Shown: positions 51,333 through 61,004, numbered from the stretch's first letter. The stretch: DNA of 64,000 bases from Achromobacter seleniivolatilans (GCF_030864005.1 NZ_CP132976.1:1054001-1118000), one strand, 5' to 3'. Numbers and translations: made by a program. Notes: generated from the sequence alone by a model not told the origin.

Positions 51333-51704
51333 ATGAAACTCGCGCCATTTGGCATTCTGGGCATGGCCATGGCCGCCTTTGCGGCACATGCCGAGCCGCT
51401 CGTCATTCCCACACCGGAGCAGGCGCATGCCGCCGTGCTGACGCTGCTAGGCGATGATCTGCCAGGCATGAAGACATCGCAGCTGGCAATTGGGACCTGC
51501 TTGCCCGCTCCCGCCGCGCAACAAAAGGGCCGCGTGTCTTGCACGACAATGCTGCTGATGCCTGCGGGCACATCCGAAGCTCCGATGGATTTTTATCTGG
51601 ATAGCGGCAAGTGGATCGCCTCGCCGCCGACAAATCTGGAATTGCCTTTTCCTGATCCCAAGCTGGCAAACAAGCACTGGGACGAGAGCAAGGCGCGGAA
51701 ATAA
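51333..51704 (+). CDS. Exported hypothetical protein
   Basis: A 123-residue protein with a signal peptide (MKLAPFGILGMAMAAFAAHA, cleavage after AHA). Two cysteines (IGTCLPAPA, RVSCTTMLL) could form a disulfide. GGGAA precedes ATG 51333. Function unknown. The AraC-like gene begins 23 bp downstream, so they may be co-transcribed. Confidence 0.62.
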   Translation: MKLAPFGILGMAMAAFAAHAEPLVIPTPEQAHAAVLTLLGDDLPGMKTSQLAIGTCLPAPAAQQKGRVSCTTMLLMPAGTSEAPMDFYLDSGKWIASPPTNLELPFPDPKLANKHWDESKARK

Positions 51705-51727
51705 TCACGCGCCGCTGACTTCGCCTT

Positions 51728-52543
51728 ATGTTTCTTGCCCTGGCCCCAGCGCCTGCGCTCTCGACGCTGGTGCAGTCCTATTGGTTTATTCAGGACCTGG
51801 CTGGTGACCATGAGGGCCGTCCCATTCTGACCAGCCCGATTCCGTTTGCCGTGCTGTCTGTCAACATGGGCAGGCCGAACGCAACGGAAGACGGCGCGCT
51901 GGTGCCGCGCGCATCCATGCTGGGTCTACAGTCACGCGTGCGGTCGTGGCGGTCCTGGTCAAACACCTATTTTGTGATGGCCATGCTGACTGTACCCGGC
52001 ATCGTCCGCTTGTTTCCGCATGCAGGCGCGGGCAGCGCGGACCGTCTGCTGGACTTAGGAGCGATTACCGGCGATGCGCGGGCGGACGCCTTGGTTGGCG
52101 GCGTGAATCCCGCCGCCTCGCCGCGCAAGATTGCCAGTCAGCTAGACCACTGGCTGATTGGCAGGCTGGCAAGCGCAGAGCCAGTTACCGAGGCCCGTCA
52201 GATGATGGCGGCGCACGATATCCTGCGGCAAGGCGGGCGGGTTGACCAAGCCGCAGACGCGGCGCAGGTGGACCGCCGCCATCTGCAACGATGGTTCAAC
52301 CGGCACCTGGGCATCGGACCTAAAGCGTTGGCGGATCTGGAACGGCTGCATGGCAGCCTGTGTGGCGTGCAATCCGGGCAAGGCGATTGCGGGGAGGGCT
52401 TCAGCGATCAGGCCCATCAGATCCGAAACTGGAAGCGCAGGCTAGGCACGACCCCCGGCGCTTATGCGGAGCAAGGGCCTAGTGCGCTGGCAGCGCATTT
52501 CAGCGCACAGGGTCAGGCGCCCGGACCGGCGTTCTATCTGTAA
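51728..52543 (+). CDS. AraC-like transcriptional regulator
   Basis: A 271-residue protein with a DUF6597-type N-terminal domain (PALSTLVQSYWFIQDLAGDH, SNTYFVMAMLTVPGIVRLFP) and a C-terminal AraC helix-turn-helix pair (about 160-250: VDQAADAAQVDRRHLQRWFN, RHLGIGPKALADLERL, and SDQAHQIRNWKRRLGTTPGA). The second helix-turn-helix is somewhat degenerate. Target unknown; the dienelactone hydrolase gene follows 107 bp later on the same strand. Confidence 0.75.
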   Translation: MFLALAPAPALSTLVQSYWFIQDLAGDHEGRPILTSPIPFAVLSVNMGRPNATEDGALVPRASMLGLQSRVRSWRSWSNTYFVMAMLTVPGIVRLFPHAGAGSADRLLDLGAITGDARADALVGGVNPAASPRKIASQLDHWLIGRLASAEPVTEARQMMAAHDILRQGGRVDQAADAAQVDRRHLQRWFNRHLGIGPKALADLERLHGSLCGVQSGQGDCGEGFSDQAHQIRNWKRRLGTTPGAYAEQGPSALAAHFSAQGQAPGPAFYL

Positions 52544-52650
52544 GTCCGCGGCAGCGCCGGTGTGGTTTCCACTACGCATGTCCGATTTGTTCAATACGCC
52601 GGCCATGGCGGCTTCTACGATCTGGATTTTTCCAGTTTGGAGATCCAGCC

Positions 52651-53397
52651 ATGCAGCCACCTCGCACCCCTGCTGTGCGCACGCAAGACATCATCTACCA
52701 AGGCGCGGACGGCGTCTTCGAAGGTTATGCGGCCATCCCGCCAGGTGTGGCGGCCCCGCGCCCGTGTGTTGTGCTGACGCACGATTGGAGCGGTCTGAAC
52801 GAACCGATCAAGCATCTGGCCGAACGATACGCGGCCCTTGGATACATCTGTTTCGCGATTGATGTGTACGGCAAGGGCGTGCGTGGCGATCCCTTGGGCG
52901 ATAACGTGCGTCTGATGCAACCGCTGCTGGATGATCGGGCGTTGCTGCGCGATCGTTTGCTGGCGGGCTTGCGGGCGGCAAGTGAAATTCCGGGAGTGGA
53001 CCCAGCGCGGATGGCGGCGGTGGGTTATTGCTTTGGCGGCTTGTGCGCGTTGGACCTGGCCCGCGCGGCGCCTGCCAACCTGCTGGCGGCGGTCAGCTTT
53101 CATGGCGCGTTGCAGCCACCGCAAGCCAGCGTGACCGGCCGGATCAGCGCCAGTATTCTGCTCTTGCATGGCTGGGATGACCCCATCGCCCCGCCCGCAG
53201 ATGTTCAGGCAATTGCGTCAGAACTGACACAGGCGGGCGCCGACTGGCAACTGCATGCGTATGGTCATGTGCAACATGCGTTTACCTTTGAAGGCGCCCG
53301 CTTCCCTGAGCGCGGCATTGTCTATGACGAGCGCGCCGATACGCGCTCATGGGCTGCCATGCGTGCGCATCTTGCTGCGGTGTTCAACAGGGCTTAA
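52651..53397 (+). CDS. Dienelactone hydrolase family protein
   Basis: A 248-residue alpha/beta hydrolase with the C-D-H triad of dienelactone hydrolases: C127 in VGYCFGGLCALD, D177 in LLHGWDDPIAPP and H209 in GHVQHAFTFEG. CVVLTHDWSGLNE forms the oxyanion region. Cytosolic; the substrate may be a lactone or other ester. Its stop overlaps the stop of the converging fusion gene by four bases. Confidence 0.85.
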   Translation: MQPPRTPAVRTQDIIYQGADGVFEGYAAIPPGVAAPRPCVVLTHDWSGLNEPIKHLAERYAALGYICFAIDVYGKGVRGDPLGDNVRLMQPLLDDRALLRDRLLAGLRAASEIPGVDPARMAAVGYCFGGLCALDLARAAPANLLAAVSFHGALQPPQASVTGRISASILLLHGWDDPIAPPADVQAIASELTQAGADWQLHAYGHVQHAFTFEGARFPERGIVYDERADTRSWAAMRAHLAAVFNRA

Positions 53398-55109
53398 TGC
53401 AGCAGCACGTCCTCGTAGAAGGCGCCGATGGGCAAGACCAGATCGCGGACCTGGATCTCCAATACCCAGATGCCGTCGCCCGGTATGAAATCGGCCTGAG
53501 ACAGACGATGCTTGCCATATAACGCATGGGGAAAGTCCGACACGCGATGGCCAGCAATATCGCGCACCAGCGCGCAGCCATGTTCCTGCGCGTAGATTTC
53601 GGCCTGGTCATACAAGGCGGCCCCCGTCAGACCGTCCAACCATGCCAGCCGGGTGCGTTTAAAGACCTCACGCGCCGCGTGCGCGCAACGTTGGCGGTCG
53701 GCGTCTGCGCCCATCACAAAGGTGTCGCCGTAGTCGCCCTCGTAGCCGTCCCACACGGGCCCGATATCGATGACGAAGATATCGCCCTCGCGCAGCGTGC
53801 GGGCAAAGTCTGTTTCTTGCACCGCGGGCGATTGCGTGTCTGCCTCGAACCGGACATAGGTGGGATGCCAGTTGTGGGACGCGCCCATCTGCTGCAAGTA
53901 GCGGTCAGCGATGGTGATCGCTTCACGCGTCGTGATGCCGGGCGTCATCAGGGCCGCGATGTCGTGAACGGCGGTGATCGAACGCTGGCGCGCCGCCAAA
54001 ATGCCTGCCATCGTGAAGCGCTCGCTGACTTGCTCCCAGGGGTGCAATGCTTGTTGCCGGGGCGCCAGAGGCTCAGTCTGATTTGCAGGCAGAAAGGCTT
54101 CTGATTGGAAACGGTCAGCGGGCAGGCCGCTGGCGGTCAAGCGCTTGCGGGCTTCGCGCACCATGGCGGGGCTGCCGCAGGCGTACACCACTGTGCGGGA
54201 CCAGTCATGTTCAGCCAGGGCTGCCGCGTCTTGCACATATTGCGCCTGGCCTGGGCCGTTGCGATCAGAAGACGCGCTGCCCGACACCACAGGATGCCAA
54301 CGGAACACAGTGTCTTTGCCTTGCAGGGCGTTCAGCAAATTGGCGGCATAACAATCCTGCGCATCTTTGGCGCCCCAATACAGCGTTACCGTTTTCAAAC
54401 TGCGGCTTTCCAGGGCTGCCATCAGAATGGGAAAGACCCCCGCAAAACCCGTGCCGGTTGCCAGCAGCACCAAGTGATCAATACCGTCCATGCTGGCGGG
54501 CGGCCAGACGCAGGCGCCGTGCGGGCCGTGCAGCGGCAGCGCATCGCCTGGCATCAGGCCAGGCAGCAGCCCGTCGGTGAATACGCCGCCGGGGGCTCGC
54601 CGGATGTGGAATTCCAAGCGCTGGGGGCCAGCGCCTCCAGGCGCGTTGGCAATCGAAAAGCAACGGTGGCCGCCATCTTCCAGCTGCAATTGCACGTGCT
54701 GTCCGGCCAAGTGGGTAAAGCGTTCGGCGCCCTGAACCTCAACGATGAGTTGCGTGATGTTGCCGGTCAGCGCCAGCCGCGACACCACGCGCGCATCTCG
54801 CCGTTGCGCGGGCCGGGCAGGCGCAGTCCAGTGCGGGAATCGCAGTGTCAGATCGCCCGCAGCCCGGCACTGGCACATCAACAATTCGTTTTCGGTCGTG
54901 ACGTAGGAGCGCTCTGTGGGCGGCGTGATGCGCTCATAGTCTCCGCCGAGCACTTCGGCCCGGCAAGAACCGCATTCGCCGCGCTGACAGGAAAAGGGCA
55001 CGGGCGCGCCGCAGGCCAATGCGGCGTCCAAAAGAGAAGCCGAGCCATCCGTTGGGAACTGGCCCGTTTCCAGAGTGATCGTGTACAGCGGCGAAGTCGG
55101 TTGCGACAT
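53394..55109 (-). CDS. Fusion of [2Fe-2S] ferredoxin reductase and M24 metallopeptidase domain
   Basis: A 571-residue single chain. Residues about 8-95 are a plant-type ferredoxin with ligands C41, C46, C49 and C79 (FSCQRGECGSCRAEV; LLMCQC). Residues 105-210 are the FAD domain (HRCFSIANAPGG) and 212-335 the NAD(P)H domain (VLLATGTGFAGVFPILMAAL; VYACGSPAMV). Residues about 355-571 are an M24 (aminopeptidase/creatinase fold) domain with candidate metal ligands D448, D459, H521, E551 and E566. ATG 55109 with GGAAC upstream is preferred over the longer frame. Either half is common; this combination is not one I know. Divergent from a MocR regulator. Confidence 0.82.
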   Translation of the reverse strand: MSQPTSPLYTITLETGQFPTDGSASLLDAALACGAPVPFSCQRGECGSCRAEVLGGDYERITPPTERSYVTTENELLMCQCRAAGDLTLRFPHWTAPARPAQRRDARVVSRLALTGNITQLIVEVQGAERFTHLAGQHVQLQLEDGGHRCFSIANAPGGAGPQRLEFHIRRAPGGVFTDGLLPGLMPGDALPLHGPHGACVWPPASMDGIDHLVLLATGTGFAGVFPILMAALESRSLKTVTLYWGAKDAQDCYAANLLNALQGKDTVFRWHPVVSGSASSDRNGPGQAQYVQDAAALAEHDWSRTVVYACGSPAMVREARKRLTASGLPADRFQSEAFLPANQTEPLAPRQQALHPWEQVSERFTMAGILAARQRSITAVHDIAALMTPGITTREAITIADRYLQQMGASHNWHPTYVRFEADTQSPAVQETDFARTLREGDIFVIDIGPVWDGYEGDYGDTFVMGADADRQRCAHAAREVFKRTRLAWLDGLTGAALYDQAEIYAQEHGCALVRDIAGHRVSDFPHALYGKHRLSQADFIPGDGIWVLEIQVRDLVLPIGAFYEDVLLH

Positions 55110-55166
55110 GTCAGGTTCCATTGAGCGTGCCCGCAGTTGGGCGCTGAACTGAAATTTATCGATAGA

Positions 55167-55188
55167 ATGGCTACTCGAATAGAGCCAT
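55167..55188. promoter_or_regulatory. Inverted repeat between the fusion gene and MocR
   Basis: ATGGCT, ten bases and AGCCAT form perfect 6-bp arms 11 bp before the MocR start, inside the 89-bp divergent region. Likely operator for the MocR protein. Confidence 0.4.
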
Positions 55189-55198
55189 ATCTTTAAAT

Positions 55199-56668
55199 AT
55201 GAGCAAGCCACTTTCAGTCAGTAAGCGTCAAGAATCCAGCCTGGACCTGCCGGTGGATGCGCCGCGCCCGGCTGAGTCCAAACAGGCGTGGGTATACCGT
55301 CAGATTCAAGAACGGATACTGACGGGCGCGTTGGCCTCGGGCGCCCGGTTACCGTCCACACGAAATTTGGCCTTGCGCTGGCAAGTGTCGCGGTCAACGG
55401 TTGAGGCCGCCTATGACCAACTGGCCAGTGAAGGCTATACCGCTGGCGCCGTGGGGTCTGGCACCTATGTGTCGGCCGTCATTCCGGATAATTTCTTTCA
55501 TCGGGGGCTTCCTGGCGGGCTGCCGGAAGCGGCGAAGCGGTTGGACTCCGCGCCAAGGGCCAAGTCGGTCCCACCCGCTGCACCGGCCGGACTGTTCTCG
55601 GCGCGCACGGCTGATGCGTCTTTGTTCCCCATGGCCACCTGGCGCAAGGGCTTGATGGCGAGCGCCCAGCGGGTCACGCCCGATCAGTTGGCCAACGAGG
55701 AATCGCAAGGGTGGCGGCCTTTGCGCGAACAGATCGCCCGCTACCTGGGCACGGCGCGCGGTATTTCTTGCGGCGCGGATCAGGTGGTTGTGCTGACCGG
55801 CATACGCGACGGCCTGGACCTGAGTGCCCGCATTCTGCTGTCGCGGCAGGACAAGGTCTTGGTGGAAGACCCGGGTTATTTGAACGGCGGTCCGATATTT
55901 GGCCAGTTCACGTCCAAGGTGGTGCCCATTCCCATCGATGAACACGGCTTCTCGGTGGCTAGGGCGCGCCGCCAAAGCGGCGTCAAGTTGATACATGTGA
56001 CGCCGGCCCATCAATCGCCCACCGGCGTCACGATGCCGGTTTCCCGCCGCCTGGAACTGCTGGCCTGGGCCGAGCAAACTGGCAGCTGGATTGTCGAGGA
56101 CGACTATGACAGCGAGTTCAATTACGACAGCGCTCCGCTGCCCGCGCTGAAAAGCCTGGATACCGCGGATCGCGTCATTCATTGCGGCAGCTTCAACAAG
56201 ACGATGTTCAATGCGCTGCGCATAGGTTATGCCGTGGTGCCCGAACAATGGGTGGCGGCCTTCACCCGGGCGCGGCACACAACAGGGCGTTCAAACAGCA
56301 TCATCGAGCAGATGACGCTGGCTGCATTTTTGGAAGACGGCAGCTTTGCGCGCCACGTGCGCAAAGCCCGTTCAATCTATGCGCGCCGCCGTGATGCGGT
56401 GATGCAGGCGCTAGCCTTAATGCCAGGCGCACAGAACGCGAGCGTGACAGGCGAGGACGCAGGATTCCATCTGGTGTGGTGGTTGCCGCCAGCAACCGAT
56501 ATGGCGGCATTGCAAGAACAGGCGCGCAAGGCCGGCGTGGCACTGATCACGGTAGCGGATTTCTGCCGCAAGGTGTCTTTGCCGCCGGGGCTGGTGATTG
56601 GCTACAGCGGGCTGCAAGAGTCTGAAATTGAACGCCAGGGCGCCGTGTTGCGCGCGTTGCTGGCGTAG
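55199..56668 (+). CDS. MocR-family (GntR/aminotransferase) regulator
   Basis: A 489-residue regulator. The N-terminal GntR winged helix (about 25-95: QAWVYRQIQERILTGALASG, LRWQVSRSTVEAAYDQLASE) is joined to a class I aminotransferase-fold domain (about 130-485) with the PLP lysine in HCGSFNKTMFNALRIGY and the PLP aspartate in IVEDDYDSEFNYD. PLP or an amino-compound adduct acts as effector in this family. It should control the divergent fusion gene, hinting that the fusion acts on an amine, amino acid or peptide. Confidence 0.88.
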   Translation: MSKPLSVSKRQESSLDLPVDAPRPAESKQAWVYRQIQERILTGALASGARLPSTRNLALRWQVSRSTVEAAYDQLASEGYTAGAVGSGTYVSAVIPDNFFHRGLPGGLPEAAKRLDSAPRAKSVPPAAPAGLFSARTADASLFPMATWRKGLMASAQRVTPDQLANEESQGWRPLREQIARYLGTARGISCGADQVVVLTGIRDGLDLSARILLSRQDKVLVEDPGYLNGGPIFGQFTSKVVPIPIDEHGFSVARARRQSGVKLIHVTPAHQSPTGVTMPVSRRLELLAWAEQTGSWIVEDDYDSEFNYDSAPLPALKSLDTADRVIHCGSFNKTMFNALRIGYAVVPEQWVAAFTRARHTTGRSNSIIEQMTLAAFLEDGSFARHVRKARSIYARRRDAVMQALALMPGAQNASVTGEDAGFHLVWWLPPATDMAALQEQARKAGVALITVADFCRKVSLPPGLVIGYSGLQESEIERQGAVLRALLA

Positions 56669-56746
56669 GGGCTGCAAGCGGGCAGAACAGGCCGCATACA
56701 ATCCGGTGCCTGTGCCCTCCGGGGCAATCATGTGGAGTAAACAGTT

Positions 56747-57427
56747 ATGAGTTCCTATCCCGAGCTGGCCGCATCCTGCGGCATCGCGTTGCCGCCTTTG
56801 CTGGCGCGGCTTATCGACGCGGGGCTTGCGGGTTATGGGCCGGACGTCAAAGCCTGGGTCGCAAACTGGAAAGCGCATACGCTGGCCGCGCAGCCGGTGC
56901 TGTCTTGCGTCTACGACCTGGAGTGGATACCGGCCTCTGAAGCCGCAGAGAACATCGAAGAATGGTTGAACCCGGTCTTTCAACAAGGCCGCCGCTTTCT
57001 GCCTTTCGCGCAGACGGGCGCAGGTGATCTTTATTGCCTGATGCCCCTGGCCAACGGAGACATTGGCGTTGCGCTGGCATGGCACGACAGCGGTGATTGC
57101 GAGATCCAGGCTGCGTCGTTTGACGCGTTTATCTATGGGTCTCTGGTACGCAGCGCGGCAGATATCTCGCATTTGATCGACGGAGACTTCACCGTTGCTG
57201 AAGCCGCGTTATGTCTGGCGTCCAACATCGACGCGTTGAGCAAGTATTTGCCTGAGCCGCACAGCTTGGAACTGGAACGCATTCGTGCGCTGGCGCTGTC
57301 CCGCGCCCAGGCCGGGGAAGCAACGCTGATTTCGCAAGACACGGCGCAGGCTGCGCTTGCCTTGCTGCCCGTGGTGCAGGATGCCCCGTTTGAGCTGTTG
57401 GCGCGATGGGAGTGCGGCCAGGCATAA
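56747..57427 (+). CDS. SMI1/KNR4 (SUKH)-like protein
   Basis: A 226-residue acidic protein. WLNPVFQQGRRFLPFAQTGA then GDLYCLMPLANGDIGVALAW and HDSGDCEIQAASFDAFIYGS give the SUKH core (LPFA-GDxYCL...V..W.HD....A.SF..FI). A role as immunity or scaffold protein is possible; no toxin is adjacent. Second SUKH-like protein in the window and unlike the one at 32583. GTGGAG lies 9 bp before the ATG. Confidence 0.62.
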   Translation: MSSYPELAASCGIALPPLLARLIDAGLAGYGPDVKAWVANWKAHTLAAQPVLSCVYDLEWIPASEAAENIEEWLNPVFQQGRRFLPFAQTGAGDLYCLMPLANGDIGVALAWHDSGDCEIQAASFDAFIYGSLVRSAADISHLIDGDFTVAEAALCLASNIDALSKYLPEPHSLELERIRALALSRAQAGEATLISQDTAQAALALLPVVQDAPFELLARWECGQA

Positions 57428-57451
57428 GCCTGAGCTGATACAAGCATGGCC

Positions 57452-57472
57452 GCCCCGGCGCAAGGCCGGGGC
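57452..57472. terminator. GC-rich hairpin between convergent genes
   Basis: GCCCCGGC-GCAAG-GCCGGGGC has perfect 8-bp arms between the SUKH gene and the TonB receptor gene, which converge. There is no T-run, so it may act as a bidirectional pause or barrier more than an intrinsic terminator. Confidence 0.5.
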
Positions 57473-57487
57473 CACAACGGACTATGC

Positions 57488-59896
57488 CTAGAACGTGTAC
57501 TTGGCTGTCAGCAGGAACGACCGCGGCGCGCCGAAGTGGTTATTGTCTTGCGTGCTGCCGATGGCCTGGTAGTAGTACTTGTCGAAAACGTTGTAGACGT
57601 TAAGACGCAGATCCAGGTTGCGGCTGGCTTGATACGACACCACGGTGTCCACGATGCTGTAGCCCGCCTGACGCACGCCAAAGTGTGTGCTGATCGGGCT
57701 TTGCATGCGCAACGCGCCGCCCACACGCCACTGATTCAAGGCGCCGGGCAAGGTGTAGATCGTGGACAGCTTGAACAGGTGACGCGGAGACTGCGTGTCA
57801 TACCGCGTGCCTGCCGGGCCTGCGTCCGAATCCTTGACGTACTTGGACTGGTTGAACGTATAACCGGCCATTACTTGCCAGCCCGGGGTCAGCGATCCGG
57901 CAAGTTCCAATTCAATGCCGCGGCTCTGCACCTCGCCGGCTTGCGTGTAGCAAGACTGGGCACGATTGACGCAGAGCGATTGCTCCATCGTGACCGGCAG
58001 GTTTTTCTGGTTGATCTGGAAAACCGCCATGCTGGCGTTGAGCTTGCCGTCAAAATACTCGCCCTTGATCCCGGCCTCCAGGTTGGTGCCCGTCACCGGG
58101 TCCAGCAAAGCGCCGCTGGCGGTCTGATAGTTCTGGGGCTGGAACACGCTGGTCCAGCTGGCGTACACCGAATGGCGCTTGTCCAGGTCGTACACCAGGC
58201 CAGCGTAAGGTGTGATCTCGTTGCTTACCTTGTACCCCGCGTTGTCGACGTAGTCGCCAGACTTCAAGTTCATCTGGTATTCATAGGAGTCGACGCGCGC
58301 GCCCAGCATCAGGTTCAGCGGGTCGGCCAGGCTGAAGCGCGTGGTGGCGTAACCGCTGGTCAGCCGCTGATGGCCTTTGCGCGACCAGGGGTACGTGATT
58401 GCAGGCTTGGGAACGGCGCTGGAATCCCAGTTCATGGGGTCAACGATAACGTTGTAATCACTGGGCCAACCGCCTGGGCCGTCATCGTCCTTGTTCTTGC
58501 GGAAGCTGCCGCCCAGCACCAGTTCATGCGTGCGGCCCAGCAGTTCGAACGGCCCGCTCAGATAACCGTCGATGCTGTATTGCGTCTTGTCGTAGGCATA
58601 TTTGCCTACGCCCTGGCCAAAGTCTTCCGAGTCTTCAAGCGGATACAGATAGGTGCCCAGCATGTCCAGCTTTGAGCGTAGCGCGCGGGTGGTCAGTCTG
58701 CCTTTCCAGCCATTGGCAAAGCGGTGATCGAGCTCGGCGAAGATGCTGGTGTTTTCCTTGTTCCAGTAGGCCCAGTCCGGCGTCAGGCGCGTGGATCGGC
58801 TGAAGTCGTAGAAGGAGCCATCGCGCCGGGTCGGCAGTCCATTCCAGTCGGCGCCTGGGTTGTCTTCACGGTTGTAATAGCCGCCCACGCTAAGGGTGGT
58901 GTTGGCTGTCAGGTCGGTGTCGATGGTGCCGTAATACAGCTGCCGCTGATGTTCGTAGGCCTTCTTGAACGTGCCGGAATCCTGGTATGCAACGACGCCG
59001 CGCGCGCGCACCGAGCCGCTTTCATTCAACGGGCCTGATCCATCCACCTCGCCCCGGTAATTGTCCCAGCTGCCGGCGCTGGTCGTCACCGAGAATTGCG
59101 GCATGGCGGTGGGGCGCTTGCGCACCAGATTGATCGTGCCTGACGGGTTGCCGACGCCGGTCATCAGCCCCGATGCGCCGCGCAAGACTTCCACGTGGTC
59201 ATACATGGCCAGCGTGGCGACTCCCTGTGTGTCGTAGTCGTACGCCAGGGGAACGCCGTCGGCCATGAACGAGTTGATCTCGAATCCGCGCGAGAAGAAC
59301 TGCGTGCGTTCGCCGCCGCCAATCTGGCGCGTGCTCAGCCCGGTGGCGTCGCGGGCCACTTCATCCAACGATTGGAAGCCGCGATCGTCTATCTGCTGGC
59401 GGGTGATGACGCTGACCGACTGGGGCGTTTCGCGTTGCGACAACTGGAACTTCGTCGCCGTCGCCATGGAGCTGATGGTGTAGGCCCCCGTGCCTTCCGT
59501 GACGGGGCCCAGCACGGCGCCTTCGACGCTGACGGGCGTCAGGGTGGTGACGGGCGACGCCGCTGGCGCGGGCCGGATGGTGAGGGTGCCGTCCGGAGCA
59601 ACGGCCAAATCCAGGCCGCTACCCGTCAGGGCGCGGCGGGTGGCTTGGTCCAGCGTCAATTCGCCCGAGACGGCGGGCGCTGTTTTGCCGGCTACCAGGT
59701 CGGGGGAATAAGAGATCACGGCGCCCGCGGTGCGGGCGATCTGCGTAAGGGCGGCATCCAGCGGACCGGGTGCCACGCTGTATTGCCGCACGCTTTGCGA
59801 AAGCTGGGTTTGGGCGTGCAGGGGGGCCAGCGGGCCAATTGCCATCGCCACCATTGCGGCCACGGCGCTGCTGGCCGGGAACCTGATCGAAAACAT
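57488..59896 (-). CDS. TonB-dependent siderophore receptor with signalling domain (FecA/FpvA type)
   Basis: An 802-residue outer-membrane receptor precursor. The signal peptide (MFSIRFPASSAVAAMVAMAI; cleavage at LHA-Q) is followed by an STN signalling domain (about 30-105: YSVAPGPLDAALTQIARTAG, LTLDQATRRALTGSGLDLAV), a plug (about 130-250; QRETPQSVSVITRQQIDDRG, GFEINSFMADGVPLAYDYDT, GNPSGTINLVRKRP) and a 22-strand barrel ending in TAKYTF. GGAG precedes ATG 59896. The STN domain would report ligand binding to the FecR protein encoded upstream. The siderophore is likely exogenous, since no synthesis genes are visible. Confidence 0.92.
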   Translation of the reverse strand: MFSIRFPASSAVAAMVAMAIGPLAPLHAQTQLSQSVRQYSVAPGPLDAALTQIARTAGAVISYSPDLVAGKTAPAVSGELTLDQATRRALTGSGLDLAVAPDGTLTIRPAPAASPVTTLTPVSVEGAVLGPVTEGTGAYTISSMATATKFQLSQRETPQSVSVITRQQIDDRGFQSLDEVARDATGLSTRQIGGGERTQFFSRGFEINSFMADGVPLAYDYDTQGVATLAMYDHVEVLRGASGLMTGVGNPSGTINLVRKRPTAMPQFSVTTSAGSWDNYRGEVDGSGPLNESGSVRARGVVAYQDSGTFKKAYEHQRQLYYGTIDTDLTANTTLSVGGYYNREDNPGADWNGLPTRRDGSFYDFSRSTRLTPDWAYWNKENTSIFAELDHRFANGWKGRLTTRALRSKLDMLGTYLYPLEDSEDFGQGVGKYAYDKTQYSIDGYLSGPFELLGRTHELVLGGSFRKNKDDDGPGGWPSDYNVIVDPMNWDSSAVPKPAITYPWSRKGHQRLTSGYATTRFSLADPLNLMLGARVDSYEYQMNLKSGDYVDNAGYKVSNEITPYAGLVYDLDKRHSVYASWTSVFQPQNYQTASGALLDPVTGTNLEAGIKGEYFDGKLNASMAVFQINQKNLPVTMEQSLCVNRAQSCYTQAGEVQSRGIELELAGSLTPGWQVMAGYTFNQSKYVKDSDAGPAGTRYDTQSPRHLFKLSTIYTLPGALNQWRVGGALRMQSPISTHFGVRQAGYSIVDTVVSYQASRNLDLRLNVYNVFDKYYYQAIGSTQDNNHFGAPRSFLLTAKYTF

Positions 59897-59999
59897 GGAA
59901 CACTCCGTTATTGCGTAGGGACGCGTTCCATGTATGTGCACTGGCCTCGCGAAAAAAACACCTGCACGGAAAAATATTTATCGGATCGGGTCAGCGGCA

Positions 60000-61004
60000 T
60001 CACGCCTGGGGGGCGGACACGTCGATCATCACGTATAGCGTGCCGAATCGGCGCAGCGTGATCGGTTGGGTATGACGCAAGGCTTCCAGTGCGCGATCGG
60101 TGTCGTCCAGCGGAAACAGGCCCGACACGCGCAATCGGCTGGCGGCGGGCGACACGCGTATCCAACCCGGCCGGTATCGGGACAGCGCATCAACTACGCG
60201 CTGTAGCGGTTCGTTGTGGACTTCGATCTGGCCTTCCTGCCAGGCGGCGGCATGAGCCTGAGCTTCCTGCGTTGCATCGACCTGGCGGGTGTCGAACCAG
60301 GCCCCCTGACCAGCGGCAAGCCGCCTGCGCTGCCCCTGGCGCGTGATGATTTCGGCGTCTCCAGCCAACGCCACGCACAGGCTTCGGCCGGCATCGCATT
60401 GCACCAGCGCGCGGCCGGCATTCAGCCGTACTTCGCCTTCGCCGGTCAGGATGCGCAAGGGCAGGTTGACGGCGGGGGCGAGCGCTGTGGCTGACCCGGC
60501 CAGTTCGAAAACCGCGGCGCCAGTTTCCAGGCGCACCAGCCGTTTTCCTGGCGCAAATTCTGCGCTGGCGGCGCTGCGGGCGTCCAACTCCATCACGCTG
60601 CCGTCAGGCAGCAGGACCCGCCGCCGCTGTCCGGTGCCGGTCACATAATCGGCCGCAACGTGGCGCAGCGGAATCTGGCGGTCCAGCCACGCGCCGCCAG
60701 CCAGCAGGGCGCCGGAGGCAAGCAGCAGCTTGTTCAGCCGCCGGCGCTGGGTGTCCTGTGGCCGCAGCAATGAGCGGCGCAACGGGCCAGCAGCCGTCAA
60801 TAGTTTGGGATCGATCACTCGCAGCGCGTTGCCCAGCGCGGCGTTCAGGTGCTGCCAGGCAGCGCCATGCAAGGGGCTAGCGGTCAACCAGGCATCAAAG
60901 GCCTGGCGGTCGTCGTCCGTGGCGCTCCCGCCGGACAGACAGAGTTGCCATTCGATGGCGGCCAGACGGGCCGATTCGCTTGGCGTCGCAGCGGCGGCCG
61001 TCAT
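60000..61004 (-). CDS. FecR-family anti-sigma / sigma regulator
   Basis: A 334-residue single-pass inner-membrane protein. Cytoplasmic N-terminus with the DUF4880 motif LAAIEWQLCLSGGSATDDDR then QAFDAWLTASPLHGAAW, one TM near residues 85-105 (LNKLLLASGALLAGGAWL), and a periplasmic FecR domain (VTGTGQRRRVLLPDGSVMEL and DARSAASAEF) with a C-terminal STN-binding region (LQRVVDALSRYRPGWIRVSP). Its ATG overlaps the sigma gene stop by ATGA. It passes the receptor signal to the sigma factor. Confidence 0.92.
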   Translation of the reverse strand: MTAAAATPSESARLAAIEWQLCLSGGSATDDDRQAFDAWLTASPLHGAAWQHLNAALGNALRVIDPKLLTAAGPLRRSLLRPQDTQRRRLNKLLLASGALLAGGAWLDRQIPLRHVAADYVTGTGQRRRVLLPDGSVMELDARSAASAEFAPGKRLVRLETGAAVFELAGSATALAPAVNLPLRILTGEGEVRLNAGRALVQCDAGRSLCVALAGDAEIITRQGQRRRLAAGQGAWFDTRQVDATQEAQAHAAAWQEGQIEVHNEPLQRVVDALSRYRPGWIRVSPAASRLRVSGLFPLDDTDRALEALRHTQPITLRRFGTLYVMIDVSAPQA

